Below are positions 18,592 to 28,147 of a stretch of DNA of 64,000 nucleotides, one piece after another (within the stretch, counting starts at the first letter, position 1; each line of letters begins with the position of its first letter). Under the pieces are notes generated by a model, which was given only the letters and a program-made list of their open reading frames with translations, had not been told where the DNA came from and did no database searches. The DNA is from Gammaproteobacteria bacterium Ga0077536 (lineage in GTDB: Bacteria; Pseudomonadota; Gammaproteobacteria; Ga0077536), in contig LNEL01000060.1 of NCBI GenBank assembly GCA_001464935.1, positions 1 to 64,000 on the forward strand, in the 5' to 3' direction. The translations under genes were made by a program, and so were the position numbers.

Positions 18592-18611
18592 CGGCGGCGG
18601 GCGCGCCGCCG
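18592..18611. terminator. GC-rich hairpin between convergent genes
   Basis: CGGCGGCG (18592-18599) pairs perfectly with CGCCGCCG (18604-18611) across the loop GGCG. It sits between the stop of the plus-strand secreted protein and the stop of the minus-strand hydratase-like gene. No poly-T follows on either strand, so it would be a weak or bidirectional terminator at best. Confidence 0.4.
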
Positions 18612-18623
18612 CCACATCTCCTC

Positions 18624-19463
18624 TCAGTCGACGACGTCGAACTCGACAACGCCGAGCGCGCCATAATCGACGCGGTAATGACCCGGTGCGCCGGGATGCA
18701 GGCCGGTCAGATTGCCGGGCATGACGATGTGCCCGGCCTCGAGCCGATAGCCGTGCTTCAGCACGAACTCGTTGACGATCCAGCGCACCGACTCCCACAT
18801 CGCATCGTTCGCGTCCCCTGCGGTTCGCTCGCCGAGCGTCTCGCCGTTGCGCATCGTGACGATGTGCAGCGCCGACAGCGGATGGGCGGCAGCGTCGCGC
18901 GGCGCGCCGAGCGCCACGTCGCGGGTCGCGATGTTCGTCGGGATCAGCGCCTGCGCGAGGCGCGGCAGATCGCTCTTGATGGCGCCCAGATCGGGAATCG
19001 CGGCGTCTGGCAGTTCGACCGCCGGGCGCAGACGGCACACGGCCGCCTTGACCGCGGCGACATCGATCAGCGGTGCGGTGACGGCGGTGCAGAACTCGAA
19101 GGCGATTTCGGCTTCGACGAGCAGGCTGTGGTAATGCTTGCGCGACACCGACCGCGGCGCCTCGCGCAGGCCATCGGCGAACAGCACGCCACCGATCGGG
19201 GCCTGCGGCACGAGCCCGCCCTTGAAGCCCGCAATGCGCGCGCCCGCCGCCACCTGGGCGGCGACGAAGCGCTGCTGTACCGCGTAGAGATCGTCGGTCG
19301 TCAGCGCGGGATTGATGCGGACGAGATCCGGATAAGGCGCGCGGGCATTCGCAGCCTCGACCATCAGCTCCGCCATGTAGTCGTGATCGGGAGATGCCGC
19401 GAACGCGGCGCCGGTGAGCAGCAGCGCCAGCATCGGCGCCACGGGCAAATGAAGGAGTGTCAC
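18624..19463 (-). CDS. 2-keto-4-pentenoate hydratase-like protein with signal peptide
   Basis: A 279-residue protein of the fumarylacetoacetate hydrolase superfamily, MhpD-like branch. These enzymes hydrate 2-hydroxypenta-2,4-dienoate or decarboxylate oxalocrotonate in meta-cleavage pathways. Family features are GARIAGFKGGL, the metal-binding region VEAEIAFEFC, VELPDAAIPDLG, and GHIVMPGNLTGLHPGAPGHY near the end. Unusually, the N-terminus looks like a signal peptide (PVAPMLALLLTGAAFAASPD), predicting export of a normally cytoplasmic enzyme type. The start is GTG at 19463, or the ATG ten codons later. It is divergent from the P450 operon. Confidence 0.75.
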   Translation of the reverse strand: MTLLHLPVAPMLALLLTGAAFAASPDHDYMAELMVEAANARAPYPDLVRINPALTTDDLYAVQQRFVAAQVAAGARIAGFKGGLVPQAPIGGVLFADGLREAPRSVSRKHYHSLLVEAEIAFEFCTAVTAPLIDVAAVKAAVCRLRPAVELPDAAIPDLGAIKSDLPRLAQALIPTNIATRDVALGAPRDAAAHPLSALHIVTMRNGETLGERTAGDANDAMWESVRWIVNEFVLKHGYRLEAGHIVMPGNLTGLHPGAPGHYRVDYGALGVVEFDVVD

Positions 19464-19538
19464 GGTTGTGCCTGCGTGCTTGAACGTCGGCTACGATAAC
19501 GCACCGGCGCCCGTCGCGCCCGCCCGGGGAGGATGATC

Positions 19539-20393
19539 ATGCCACTGTCGAGTGCCCTCGTCGGCGCGCACACTGCGGCACTGCCGCACGAAGTCGATGC
19601 GCGCTGGCTGATGGCCTATGCCGCAGGCCTCGGCGATGCGCTGCCATGCTATCTCGACACGACCGCGCGCCTCGCAATGCATCCGGTATTTCCGGTGTGC
19701 GTCGAATGGGACTCGATCCTCGCGCTGCGTTACGGTCCGTTTGCCGCCGGCATGACGGATGCCGAGCAGACGCGCGCCGTGCACGCCGATCACGACATCC
19801 ACCTGCTGCAGCCCGTCGCCCCCGGCACCCGCCTGCTGACGACCGCCACCGCGATTGCCGTCGAACAGCGCAGGCCCGGCGCCTACCTGCTGAAACGCCT
19901 CGACACCGTCGACGAGCTCGGCAACACGGTGTTTCGCACCTATCAGGGCACGCTCTATCGGGGCGTGGCAGTCGACGGGCCGGATGTCGCCCTCGAGGCC
20001 GCGCCGCCGTGGCCGCAGTGGCCGGCCGGTGACGCCACCGTCGATCCGCTGCCGGTGCCGGCGAACGCGGCCCACGTGTACACCGAGTGCGCGCGCATCT
20101 GGAATCCGATCCATACCGACCGCGCCGCCGCGCTCGCCGCCGGGCTGCCCGACATCATCCTGCACGGCACGGCGACGCTCGCCCTGGCGGCGTCGCGGCT
20201 GATCGCGATCTGCGCCGCCGGCGACCCGCGCCGGGTCCGGCGCCTCGGCGGCCGCTTCAGCGGCATGGTCCCGATGCCGACAATGCTAAGCTTGAACCTC
20301 GAATCATCCGCTCCCGGCAACGCGGGCTTCAGGGTCGTCGGCGCCGACGGCAGGAACGTCATCAGCCGGGGCTTTCTGGAATACGCGCCATGA
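19539..20393 (+). CDS. MaoC-type (R)-hydratase, double hotdog
   Basis: A 284-residue protein with two hotdog domains. The N-terminal half resembles the MaoC dehydratase N domain (YAAGLGDALPCYLD, then DHDIHLLQPVAPGTRLL). The C-terminal half carries the catalytic hydratase-2 motif (WNPIHTDRAAALAAGLPDII-LHG), with the Asp and His that hydrate trans-2-enoyl-CoA. The ATG at 19539 has GGGGAGG six bases upstream. Its stop overlaps the P450 start (ATGA), so it is translationally coupled and heads a five-gene operon. The likely role is one beta-oxidation hydration step on an acyl-CoA made or oxidised by its neighbours. Confidence 0.88.
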   Translation: MPLSSALVGAHTAALPHEVDARWLMAYAAGLGDALPCYLDTTARLAMHPVFPVCVEWDSILALRYGPFAAGMTDAEQTRAVHADHDIHLLQPVAPGTRLLTTATAIAVEQRRPGAYLLKRLDTVDELGNTVFRTYQGTLYRGVAVDGPDVALEAAPPWPQWPAGDATVDPLPVPANAAHVYTECARIWNPIHTDRAAALAAGLPDIILHGTATLALAASRLIAICAAGDPRRVRRLGGRFSGMVPMPTMLSLNLESSAPGNAGFRVVGADGRNVISRGFLEYAP

Positions 20394-21751
20394 ACGAAAG
20401 ACAACCGGTCGAACTCGCCGCGGCCCCGCCACCGCCGACGACTCCGCTGCTCTACGGCCTGGTCGACTACCAGAAGGACTCGCTCAGGTTTCTCGAGCAT
20501 CTGATCGAACGCTATGGTGACGTCCTGCGCTGGCGCATGCCGATCACGATCCACATCGTCAATCACCCCGACGACGTCAAGCGCATCCTCTCCGCGCCGT
20601 CGGAACGGTTCTCGAAGCAGACCATCGATTACAAAATCCTGTCCGGCTCGCTCGGCAAAGGGCTCGTGACGAACGACGGCGCCTCGTGGGCACGCCAGCG
20701 CCGGCTGATGCAGCCGATGTTCCACAACCGCGCGATCAATCCGTTCGACGCGCCGATCAATGCGCTGACCAATGAACTCGCCGCGCGCTGGGCGCAGCTC
20801 GCGCCGGGCACCACCGTCGCGCTCGAACAGGAGATGAGCACGCTGACCTTCAAGGTCGTCGGCACCACGCTGTTCGGCGTCGACGTCGAACCCTATGCGC
20901 AGGAAATCGCCGAGATCCTCGAAGTCATCAACATCAGCACGCACGAACTGCGCGCGCTGCTGACGCTGATTCCGTGGTTGCCGACGCCGCACAACCGGCG
21001 CTCGCACGACGCGGTGCGCCGGCTCGACCGCATCGTCTACGGCCTGATCAACGCGCGGCGTGCGAGCGGTGAACGGCGCGACGACATTCTCGATCGCCTG
21101 ATGAGCGCGCGCGACGAGGACGACGGCGCGGGCATGGACGAGAAGCAGATTCGCGATGAGGTCGTGACCTTGCTGCTCGCCGGCCACGAAACCTCGGCGA
21201 ACGCGCTGCTGTGGACCTTCGAGCAGATCGCGCAGCACCCGGAGGTCGAAGCGCGTCTGCTCGACGAACTCCGGACCGAACTCGACGGACAGCCGGCGCT
21301 CAGCGGCGACCTGGTGCGACTGCCCTATCTGAAGCAGGTCGTGCAGGAAACCATGCGCCTGCGCCCGCCGGTGTGGGCAATTGCACGGCGCTCCCACCAG
21401 GACGAAGTATTCCAGGGCTTTCGCGTCGCCGCCGGCGCCTACATGATGATCATGCCGTACATGCTGCATCGTCACCGCGACTTCTGGCCGAACCCGCTGC
21501 AGTTCGATCCCGAACGCTTCAGCCCGAAGCGCACCGAGAATCGCCACAGCTACTGCTACCTGCCGTTCGCCGCCGGCCCGCGCACCTGCATCGGCGCCGG
21601 CATGGCGATGCTCGAGATCCAGCTCGTGATCGCGAACCTGCTGCCGCGCTTCAAGGTAACGCCGGTGCCTGGGCATCCGCTCGAACCCGCGGCGAAAGTC
21701 ACGTTGAAGCCGCGCTACGGGATGCCGGTCACGATCACCCCCCGCCACTGA
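20390..21751 (+). CDS. Cytochrome P450 (first of pair)
   Basis: A 453-residue soluble P450 lacking a membrane anchor. It shows the I-helix oxygen-activation motif LLLAGHETSANA, the ExxR (ETMRLRPP), the PERF-type motif (FDPERFSP) and the heme loop FAAGPRTCIGAGMAMLE with its cysteine ligand. It is of the bacterial CYP class whose sequence resembles eukaryotic microsomal P450s (long ARDEDDGAGM linker, NRHSYCYLPF). It needs a separate ferredoxin and reductase, which are absent from the window. A clear paralogue is three genes downstream at 23428. The ATG overlaps the MaoC stop. Confidence 0.95.
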   Translation: MNERQPVELAAAPPPPTTPLLYGLVDYQKDSLRFLEHLIERYGDVLRWRMPITIHIVNHPDDVKRILSAPSERFSKQTIDYKILSGSLGKGLVTNDGASWARQRRLMQPMFHNRAINPFDAPINALTNELAARWAQLAPGTTVALEQEMSTLTFKVVGTTLFGVDVEPYAQEIAEILEVINISTHELRALLTLIPWLPTPHNRRSHDAVRRLDRIVYGLINARRASGERRDDILDRLMSARDEDDGAGMDEKQIRDEVVTLLLAGHETSANALLWTFEQIAQHPEVEARLLDELRTELDGQPALSGDLVRLPYLKQVVQETMRLRPPVWAIARRSHQDEVFQGFRVAAGAYMMIMPYMLHRHRDFWPNPLQFDPERFSPKRTENRHSYCYLPFAAGPRTCIGAGMAMLEIQLVIANLLPRFKVTPVPGHPLEPAAKVTLKPRYGMPVTITPRH

Positions 21752-21761
21752 CGGAGATCTC

Positions 21762-22772
21762 ATGAGCCATCCTCGCCTCGGCTTCGGCCTCTGGTATTCG
21801 CTGCGCAATCCTGCCCGCTGGGCACGCCCGTACCCGGAGATCTACGCGCAGACGCTGCGCCAGATCGCCTGGGCCGAGACCATCGGCTATGACGACGTGT
21901 GGCTCACCGAACATCATTTCTGCGAAGACGGCCACGCGCCGTCAATCCTGCCGCTGGCCGCCGCAGTCGCCGCGCGCACGGACCGCATCCGTATCGGCAC
22001 CAGTGTGCTGCTGCTGCCGCTGTATCACCCGGTGCGGGTCGCCGAGGACGCGGCGACCATCGACATCATTTCGAACGGCCGTTTCGAACTCGGCGTCGGC
22101 GTCGGCTATCGCCCCCAGGAATTCAAGGGGCTGGGCCTGCGCAGCCAGGACCGCGGCGCGCGGATGGACGAAGGGCTCGAGATCATTCGCGCACTGTGGC
22201 GCGGCGAGACCGTCGACTACGCGGGCAAGCACTTCACCGTCGAAGGCGCGAAACTCGCCCCGATGCCGGTGCAGAATCCGCCCCCGCTGTGGATCGGCGG
22301 CTTTGCGCCGGCCTCGGCCAAACGCGCGGCGCGCATCGGCGACGGCTATCTCGGCACCGGCGACATGGGCGAGCTGGTGAAGGTCTACCGCGAAGAGCGC
22401 GCGCGTCTCGGCAAGCAGGGCCCCGGTCGCCTGATCGGTGGCCATTTCTGGCTCGTCGTGTCGCGCGATCCGGCGCGCACGCTCGCCGACATCGGACCGC
22501 ACGTGCTGTACCAGATCGAGATGTACAACCAGTGGCTCGGCGAAGCCGGCCAGGCCCTGTTCCCGCCGGTGTCGACGCCGGCCCAGCTCGCCGAGATGGG
22601 TATCCTGCAGGTCCTCACGCCGCAGCACGCCGTCGACGCGATTGCGAGTTACGCTGAAGCCACCGGCATCGAGCGCTACTACACCTGGACGGTGCCGCCC
22701 GGTTATCCGGAAGAAAAGATGAACGATCACCTGCAGCTGTTCGCTGAGGAAGTGATCCCGAAATTCCGCTGA
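21762..22772 (+). CDS. LLM-class flavin-dependent oxidoreductase
   Basis: A 336-residue luciferase-like TIM barrel (bacterial luciferase/F420 superfamily). It shows the conserved start FGLWYSL, the EHHF motif (DDVWLTEHHFCEDG), IGTSVLLLPLYHPVRVAEDAA, GRFELGVGVGYRP and PPPLWIGGFAP. Such proteins use reduced FMN or F420 for monooxygenation or hydride transfer. GGAGATCTC precedes the ATG, and it lies 10 bases after the P450 stop, inside the operon. The substrate is unknown. Two further LLM proteins in the window, at 45892 and 54914, are distinct. Confidence 0.9.
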   Translation: MSHPRLGFGLWYSLRNPARWARPYPEIYAQTLRQIAWAETIGYDDVWLTEHHFCEDGHAPSILPLAAAVAARTDRIRIGTSVLLLPLYHPVRVAEDAATIDIISNGRFELGVGVGYRPQEFKGLGLRSQDRGARMDEGLEIIRALWRGETVDYAGKHFTVEGAKLAPMPVQNPPPLWIGGFAPASAKRAARIGDGYLGTGDMGELVKVYREERARLGKQGPGRLIGGHFWLVVSRDPARTLADIGPHVLYQIEMYNQWLGEAGQALFPPVSTPAQLAEMGILQVLTPQHAVDAIASYAEATGIERYYTWTVPPGYPEEKMNDHLQLFAEEVIPKFR

Positions 22773-22783
22773 GGGGACTGCCG

Positions 22784-23419
22784 ATGAAGCTCTATGACTG
22801 CGCCATGGCGCCGAACCCGCGCCGCGCGCGGATCTTCCTTGCCGAAAAAGGCATCGAGGTGCCGAAAGTCGAGATCAACATCGTCGACGGCGAGAATCTC
22901 GGGCCGGCCTTTCTCGCGATCAATCCGCGCGGCCTGCTGCCGACGCTGGTGCTCGACGACGGCACACGCTTCGACGAAGTGATGGCGATCTGCCGCTACT
23001 TCGAAGAACTCTACCCGTGGCGCCCGTTGCTGGGCCGCACGCCGGTCGAGCGGGCGCTCGTCGAATGCCTGCAGCGCAAGGCCGAGTTCGAAGGCATGAT
23101 TGCCGGCTCCGAAGTGTTCCGGAACCAGCATCCGAAATTCGTCGCGCGCAGCATTCCGGGCGGCGGCGCGCAGCCGATTCCCGCGATCCCGGGCCTCGTC
23201 GACCGTGGACGGCAGACGCTCGCGCGCTTCTTCGACTGGCTCGAGGAGTCGCTGACGGCCTCGCCGTGGCTGGTGGGCGAGGAGCTGACGATGGCCGACA
23301 TCACCGCCTTCTGCGCGATTGATTTCGTGGCGTGGGTCGACATCGGGATTCCGGACAGCCACGCGGCGACCCGCCGCTGGCATACGCGACTCGCCGCCCG
23401 ACCCAGCGCATCGGCCTGA
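22784..23419 (+). CDS. Glutathione S-transferase
   Basis: A 211-residue GST with an N-terminal thioredoxin fold (MKLYDCAMAPNPRRARIFLAE, cis-Pro in GLLPTLVLDDG, glutathione gamma-glutamyl contact in FDEVMAICRYFEE) and a C-terminal helical domain with the TMADIT N-cap motif. Serine or cysteine near residues 6-11 would be the thiol-activating residue. It lies 11 bases after the LLM gene and 8 before the second P450. GSTs next to P450s commonly trap the electrophiles, such as epoxides, that P450s produce. Confidence 0.93.
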   Translation: MKLYDCAMAPNPRRARIFLAEKGIEVPKVEINIVDGENLGPAFLAINPRGLLPTLVLDDGTRFDEVMAICRYFEELYPWRPLLGRTPVERALVECLQRKAEFEGMIAGSEVFRNQHPKFVARSIPGGGAQPIPAIPGLVDRGRQTLARFFDWLEESLTASPWLVGEELTMADITAFCAIDFVAWVDIGIPDSHAATRRWHTRLAARPSASA

Positions 23420-23427
23420 GCCGGCCG

Positions 23428-24762
23428 ATGCCACTGCCGCCCCCGCCGGGCCCGGGCTACTGGGGCAGTCTCGCCGGTTACCGCCGCAATCCGGCGACTT
23501 ATTTCACCGAACTCGCGCAGCGTCATGGTGACGTGTTCCGCTGGCGCGGCTTCCTCGACATCTACATGCTCAACGATCCGGACGACGTCCGCCGGGTCAT
23601 GACGCAGGCCTGGCCGCAGTTCAACAAGGACAACATCGATTACCGCGTGCTGAAGCTGACGATGGGCAATGGCCTCGTCACCAGCGACGGGCCGGCGTGG
23701 AGCCGGCAGCGGCGGCTGATGCAGCCGATGTTCCACCATCGCATCGTCAATGCGTTCGACGGCGCCATCAATGCGTGCATCGAGACGCTGGTCGAGCGCT
23801 GGCGCGCGCACGGGCCGACGCCGCCGTTCGCCCTCGATCGCGAACTGAGCAGGCTCACCTTCGGCGTGGTCGGCGCCACGCTGTTCGGCGCTGACATCGA
23901 GGCGCACGCGGACGAAGTCGCCGAGATGCTCGACGTCATGAACGTCAATCCGAAGACCGTCCGCGCGCTGTTGACGCTCTACCCGTGGATTCCGACTGCC
24001 GGCAACCGCCGCTTCGCACGACATCTCGCGACCCTCGATCGCATCGTCTACGGCCTGATCGAACGGCGACGCGCGAGCGGCGAGACGCGCGCAGATCTGC
24101 TCGGCCTGCTGCTCGCGGCGCGCGATGAGGACAGTGGCGAAGGCATGCCGGAGCGCCAGGTGCGCGACGAGATCGTGACCCTGATGCTCGCCGGGCATGA
24201 GACCTCGGCGGTGTCGCTGGCCTGGACCTTCCACCTGCTCGCGCAGCACCCCGACATCGAGGCCATGCTCGTCGACGAACTGACGCGCGAACTCGGCGGG
24301 CGGCCGGCGCTCGCCGCCGATTTGCCAAGGCTGCCGTTTCTCAAGCAGGTGGTCCAGGAATCGATGCGGCTGTATCCGCCGGTCTGGGGCATTTCGCGTG
24401 CGGTGGGCACGGACTGTGAATTCGGCGGCTACCGCATTCCGGCCGGCGCCTACCTCGCCGTGCTGCCGTATGCGCTGCATCGACATCCTGCGCACTGGCA
24501 GGACCCCGAACGCTTCGACCCGGCCCGCTTCAGCCCCCAGCGCAGCGAGTCGCGCCATTCTTACTGCTACCTGCCGTTTGCGGCGGGACCGCGCACCTGC
24601 ATCGGTGCCGGCATGGCGATGCTCGAGATCCAGCTCGTGCTAGCACGGCTGCTGCCCCTGTTCCGCGTACGGCCGGTGCCGGGCCACCCGATAGTCCCGC
24701 TCGCCTCGGTCACCTACCGGCCGCGTTACGGCATCCAGGCGACGGCCGCGCCGCGCGACTGA
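23428..24762 (+). CDS. Cytochrome P450 (second of pair)
   Basis: A 444-residue P450, closely related to that at 20390 along its whole length (shared RQRRLMQPMFH, LDRIVYGLI, SYCYLPFAAGPRTCIGAG, MAMLEIQLV). Motifs are LMLAGHETSAVS, ESMRLYPP, FDPARFSP and the heme-binding cysteine loop. The ATG at 23428 gives the proline-rich start MPLPPPPGPGYWGSLAGYRR. It is the last gene of the MaoC-P450-LLM-GST-P450 operon. The pair probably arose by duplication and may act on the same molecule at two positions or on two intermediates. Confidence 0.95.
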   Translation: MPLPPPPGPGYWGSLAGYRRNPATYFTELAQRHGDVFRWRGFLDIYMLNDPDDVRRVMTQAWPQFNKDNIDYRVLKLTMGNGLVTSDGPAWSRQRRLMQPMFHHRIVNAFDGAINACIETLVERWRAHGPTPPFALDRELSRLTFGVVGATLFGADIEAHADEVAEMLDVMNVNPKTVRALLTLYPWIPTAGNRRFARHLATLDRIVYGLIERRRASGETRADLLGLLLAARDEDSGEGMPERQVRDEIVTLMLAGHETSAVSLAWTFHLLAQHPDIEAMLVDELTRELGGRPALAADLPRLPFLKQVVQESMRLYPPVWGISRAVGTDCEFGGYRIPAGAYLAVLPYALHRHPAHWQDPERFDPARFSPQRSESRHSYCYLPFAAGPRTCIGAGMAMLEIQLVLARLLPLFRVRPVPGHPIVPLASVTYRPRYGIQATAAPRD

Positions 24763-24821
24763 GGACATTTTTCGCGCGCCGGGCTGTGAAGCGCGGCGCC
24801 GACTCTCTACACTTCGCGCCT

Positions 24822-26726
24822 ATGCTTGCCTTTCGTGATGTAAGCCTGCGCCGTGGCGGCCAGGTGCTGTTCGAGGACGTCAACTTCATTGTTCACGCCG
24901 GGCAGAAAATCGGCCTGACCGGCGCCAACGGCGCGGGCAAATCGAGCCTGTTCGCGCTGATCCGTGGCGAGCTCGCGACCGAGACGGGCGAGGTCAGCTA
25001 CCCGGCCGGCATCACGCTGGCGCACGTCGCACAGGAGACGCCGCCCGACCCCAGGCCCGCACTCGAGTACATCCTCGACGGCGACCGCGAACTGCGCGAG
25101 GTGCAGGCCGCGATTGCGCGCGAGGAAGCCGGCGACGGCGCACACCTCGGCGAACTGCACGTGCGCATGGCCTCCATCGACGGCTACGCGGCACCGGCGC
25201 GCGCCGCGCGCCTGCTCGTCGGCCTCGGCTTCGCGCCGGGCGACGAACTGAAAGCGGTTTCCTCGTTCTCGGGCGGTTGGCGCATGCGCCTGAATCTCGG
25301 CCGCGCGCTGATGTGCCGATCGGATTTGCTGCTGCTCGACGAACCGACGAACCATCTCGATCTCGATGCCGTGATCTGGCTCGAGCAGTGGCTGCTGTCC
25401 TACCAGGGCACGCTGCTGCTGATCTCCCATGACCGCGACTTTCTCGATCGCGTGGTCAGCGTGATCGCGCACATGGAGCGCGGTGGGCTCAAGCTCTACA
25501 CCGGCAACTACAGTGCCTTCGAACGCGCGCGCGCCGAGCAGCTCGCCGGCCAGCAGTCGGCCTTCGAGCGCCAGCAGCGCGAAGTCGCGCACATGCGCGA
25601 CTTCGTCGACCGCTTCCGCTACAAGGCGAGCAAGGCGCGTCAGGCGCAGAGCCGCCTGAAGGCACTCGAGCGCCTGGAGATGATCGCGCCGGCGCACATC
25701 GATTCGCCATTCAGTTTCGCGTTCAAGCCGCCGCACAAACTGCCGCAGCCGCTGCTGGTGCTCGACGAGGTCGACGCAGGCTACGGCGAACGGCGCGTGC
25801 TGAACAAGCTGAAAATGACCATCACGCCCGGCGATCGCATCGCGCTGCTCGGCGCGAACGGCGCCGGCAAGTCGACGCTGATCAAGCTGCTGGCCGGCGA
25901 AATCCGCCCCCAGGCCGGCGAACTGCACGGTGCGAAGGACCTGGCCGTCGGCTATTTCGCCCAGCACCAGCTCGAACAGCTCGATGCGGGCGAGAGCGCG
26001 CTGGTCCATCTGCAGCGCATCGATCCGAGAGGCTCAGAACAGCAGCAGCGCAATTTCCTCGGCGGCTTCAATTTCGATGGCACCATGGTCAAGCGCCCGG
26101 TCGGCACATTCTCCGGCGGCGAGAAGGCGCGGCTCGTGCTCGCGCTGCTGATGCACGCGCGACCGAATCTGCTGCTGCTCGACGAGCCGACGAACCATCT
26201 CGATCTCGACATGCGACACGCCCTGACGCTTGCGCTGCAGGACTTCGGAGGCGCACTGATCGTCGTGGCCCATGACCGGCACCTGCTGCGCACCACCGCC
26301 GACACGCTGATGCTCGTGCACGACGGCAAGGTCGACGCGTGGGATGGCGATCTCGAGGATTACGCGCGCTGGCTGGCCGGCGGCCGTCGCGAGCAGGCGG
26401 ACCCGAAGTCGGCGGGTGATCAGCCCGCCGACCGCACCAACGACAAACAGCGCCGCCAGCAGGGCGCGCAACTGCGCCAGCAGCTCAAACCCCTGCGCGA
26501 AGCGGTGCGTCTGGCCGAGAGCGCGCTCGAGAAGGCGAACCGCAAGAAGGCCGCAATCGAAGCGAAGCTCGCCAATCCCGAGGTCTACGAACCCGCGCAG
26601 AAGGACGAACTGAAGCGCCTGCTGCTCGAGAAGGCGCGCATCGAGCAGGAAACCGACGCGGCTGAAAGCGCGTGGCTCACCCATGCCGAAGCACTGGAGC
26701 AGGCCGAGCGCGACGCCGCTGCGTGA
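24822..26726 (+). CDS. ABC-F family ATPase (YheS-like)
   Basis: A 634-residue soluble protein with two ABC cassettes and no membrane segments, typical of ABC-F translation factors that act at the ribosomal E site. Cassette 1 shows GANGAGKSS, FSGGWRMRLN and LLLDEPTNHLDLDAV. Cassette 2 shows GANGAGKSTLIKLL, FSGGEKARLVLALL and LLLDEPTNHLDLDM. The interdomain linker carries RYKASKARQAQSRLKALE. The C-terminal tail is charged and coiled-coil-like. The ATG at 24822 is chosen because it directly precedes the AFRDVSLRRGG strand. It resembles E. coli YheS more than Uup or EttA. Confidence 0.93.
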   Translation: MLAFRDVSLRRGGQVLFEDVNFIVHAGQKIGLTGANGAGKSSLFALIRGELATETGEVSYPAGITLAHVAQETPPDPRPALEYILDGDRELREVQAAIAREEAGDGAHLGELHVRMASIDGYAAPARAARLLVGLGFAPGDELKAVSSFSGGWRMRLNLGRALMCRSDLLLLDEPTNHLDLDAVIWLEQWLLSYQGTLLLISHDRDFLDRVVSVIAHMERGGLKLYTGNYSAFERARAEQLAGQQSAFERQQREVAHMRDFVDRFRYKASKARQAQSRLKALERLEMIAPAHIDSPFSFAFKPPHKLPQPLLVLDEVDAGYGERRVLNKLKMTITPGDRIALLGANGAGKSTLIKLLAGEIRPQAGELHGAKDLAVGYFAQHQLEQLDAGESALVHLQRIDPRGSEQQQRNFLGGFNFDGTMVKRPVGTFSGGEKARLVLALLMHARPNLLLLDEPTNHLDLDMRHALTLALQDFGGALIVVAHDRHLLRTTADTLMLVHDGKVDAWDGDLEDYARWLAGGRREQADPKSAGDQPADRTNDKQRRQQGAQLRQQLKPLREAVRLAESALEKANRKKAAIEAKLANPEVYEPAQKDELKRLLLEKARIEQETDAAESAWLTHAEALEQAERDAAA

Positions 26727-26809
26727 GCGCTGGTGACATCCGCGCTGCGCGCTGGTAGCGCCGCGCGACGATTCGGCTGCCTGTTGCCCCGCGTCGTCAC
26801 CACGACGTG

Positions 26810-28147
26810 TCAGCCGGCGCCGGCCACCGCGGTGTCCGACGGCAGCGTCACCTGGACCGCGAGGCCACCGAGCGCGTCATCGCGCCCGAAGCTCAACTCG
26901 CCGCCGTAGGCGGCGACGATGTCGCCGACGATCGCAAGGCCCAGGCCATGCCCCTGACGCGATTCGTCGAGCCGGACACCGCGCGCCATCGCACGTGCCG
27001 ACGCGCCTTCTTCGATTCCCGGCCCATCATCGGCCACGACGATGCGCAGGTCGCCGGCCGCGTCGAGGTCGATCCGCACCTGGTGTCGCGCCCATTTGCA
27101 GGCGTTGTCGAGCAGATTGCCGAGCAGCTCCTGCATGTCCTCCCGATCGCCGAAGGCCACGCGTTCGCCACGGCGGTCGACGTCGATCGCGATCTGCCGA
27201 TCACGATGCAGCTGGCGCATGGTCGCGCAGAGATCATCGAGATCCTGCGTCAGCACGAAGCGCGCGGTATTTGCACCGGCACCGGCGAGCCGTGCACGCC
27301 GCAGTTCTCGCTCGACAAGCATGCCGATCTGCGTCGCCTGTCGACGCGCATCGCCCACCGCTTCGGGCGGCGCCGACAGCTGCGCGAGATCGTCGTGCAG
27401 CAATTGCAGCGGCGTCTTCAGTGCGTGGGCGAGATCGCCGAGCGCGTGACGCGAGCGCGCGAGCCGCCGGCTCAGCGTCGACAACAGGCGATTGACCTCG
27501 CGCACCAGCGGCAATACCTCGGCCGGTGCATCCTCCGGCAGCCGTTCGGCCGTGCCGCGTTCGATAGCCTGCAGCGCCTCGCGCATCCGCGCGAGCGGCC
27601 GCAGGGACACGCGCAGCACGAAGTGCTGCGCGATACCGAGCACCAGCACCGCGACCACGGCGAACACCAGCACGCTCGCCGCGAGGCGCCGGCGATAGGT
27701 GTCGATCGGCCCGAGATCCGCAGCGACCACGATCGTCACGGCGCGCGCCTGTTTGACATAGGTGGCGGCGCGCACCAGCAGCGGCTGCGCTTGCGGACCC
27801 GTGACGCGCAGGAGTTCGAAGCGACCCGTCGCCGGCGCGGCCAGCTCGAGATTTTCATCCCACAGCGAACGCGACTGCAGCGCATGGTCGTTGGCCTCGA
27901 TCCGGAAGTAATGTCCGGAGAACGGCTGCGCGTATTCGGGTGCCACCTGCCGCAGTGCGGGGACACCGGCGGCGTCGAAGTCGAGCGCGGCGAGCAGGGA
28001 TTCGGCACTGTCGGCAAGCTGCGCGGCCACGAGATCGCGCGCCAGCGCTTCGAGCATCCGGTTGCCGGCGAACCACAGCAGCAATGAGAACGCGACGAGG
28101 CAGGCGCCGAGCGCGAGCTGCAGACGCCCGCGCAAGCTTGTCGTCAT
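26810..28147 (-). CDS. Sensor histidine kinase (PhoQ/QseC-like)
   Basis: A 445-residue kinase. It has an N-terminal membrane segment ([18 protein letters not shown]), a periplasmic sensor of about 130 residues, and a second membrane segment ([17 protein letters not shown]). HAMP ([17 protein letters not shown]), an H-box with the phospho-His in [12 protein letters not shown], and an HATPase ([27 protein letters not shown]) follow. The start overlaps the response regulator stop (ATGA). The two PepSY proteins in the same operon are periplasmic and probably feed its sensor, as in systems where PepSY proteins modulate PhoQ-type kinases. Confidence 0.93.
   Translation of the reverse strand: MTTSLRGRLQLALGACLVAFSLLLWFAGNRMLEALARDLVAAQLADSAESLLAALDFDAAGVPALRQVAPEYAQPFSGHYFRIEANDHALQSRSLWDENLELAAPATGRFELLRVTGPQAQPLLVRAATYVKQARAVTIVVAADLGPIDTYRRRLAASVLVFAVVAVLVLGIAQHFVLRVSLRPLARMREALQAIERGTAERLPEDAPAEVLPLVREVNRLLSTLSRRLARSRHALGDLAHALKTPLQLLHDDLAQLSAPPEAVGDARRQATQIGMLVERELRRARLAGAGANTARFVLTQDLDDLCATMRQLHRDRQIAIDVDRRGERVAFGDREDMQELLGNLLDNACKWARHQVRIDLDAAGDLRIVVADDGPGIEEGASARAMARGVRLDESRQGHGLGLAIVGDIVAAYGGELSFGRDDALGGLAVQVTLPSDTAVAGAG

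Noticed and set aside
19955..21808. 617-residue minus-strand frame across MaoC and P450
   Set aside because: Antisense of two well-supported genes; no motif or ribosome site.
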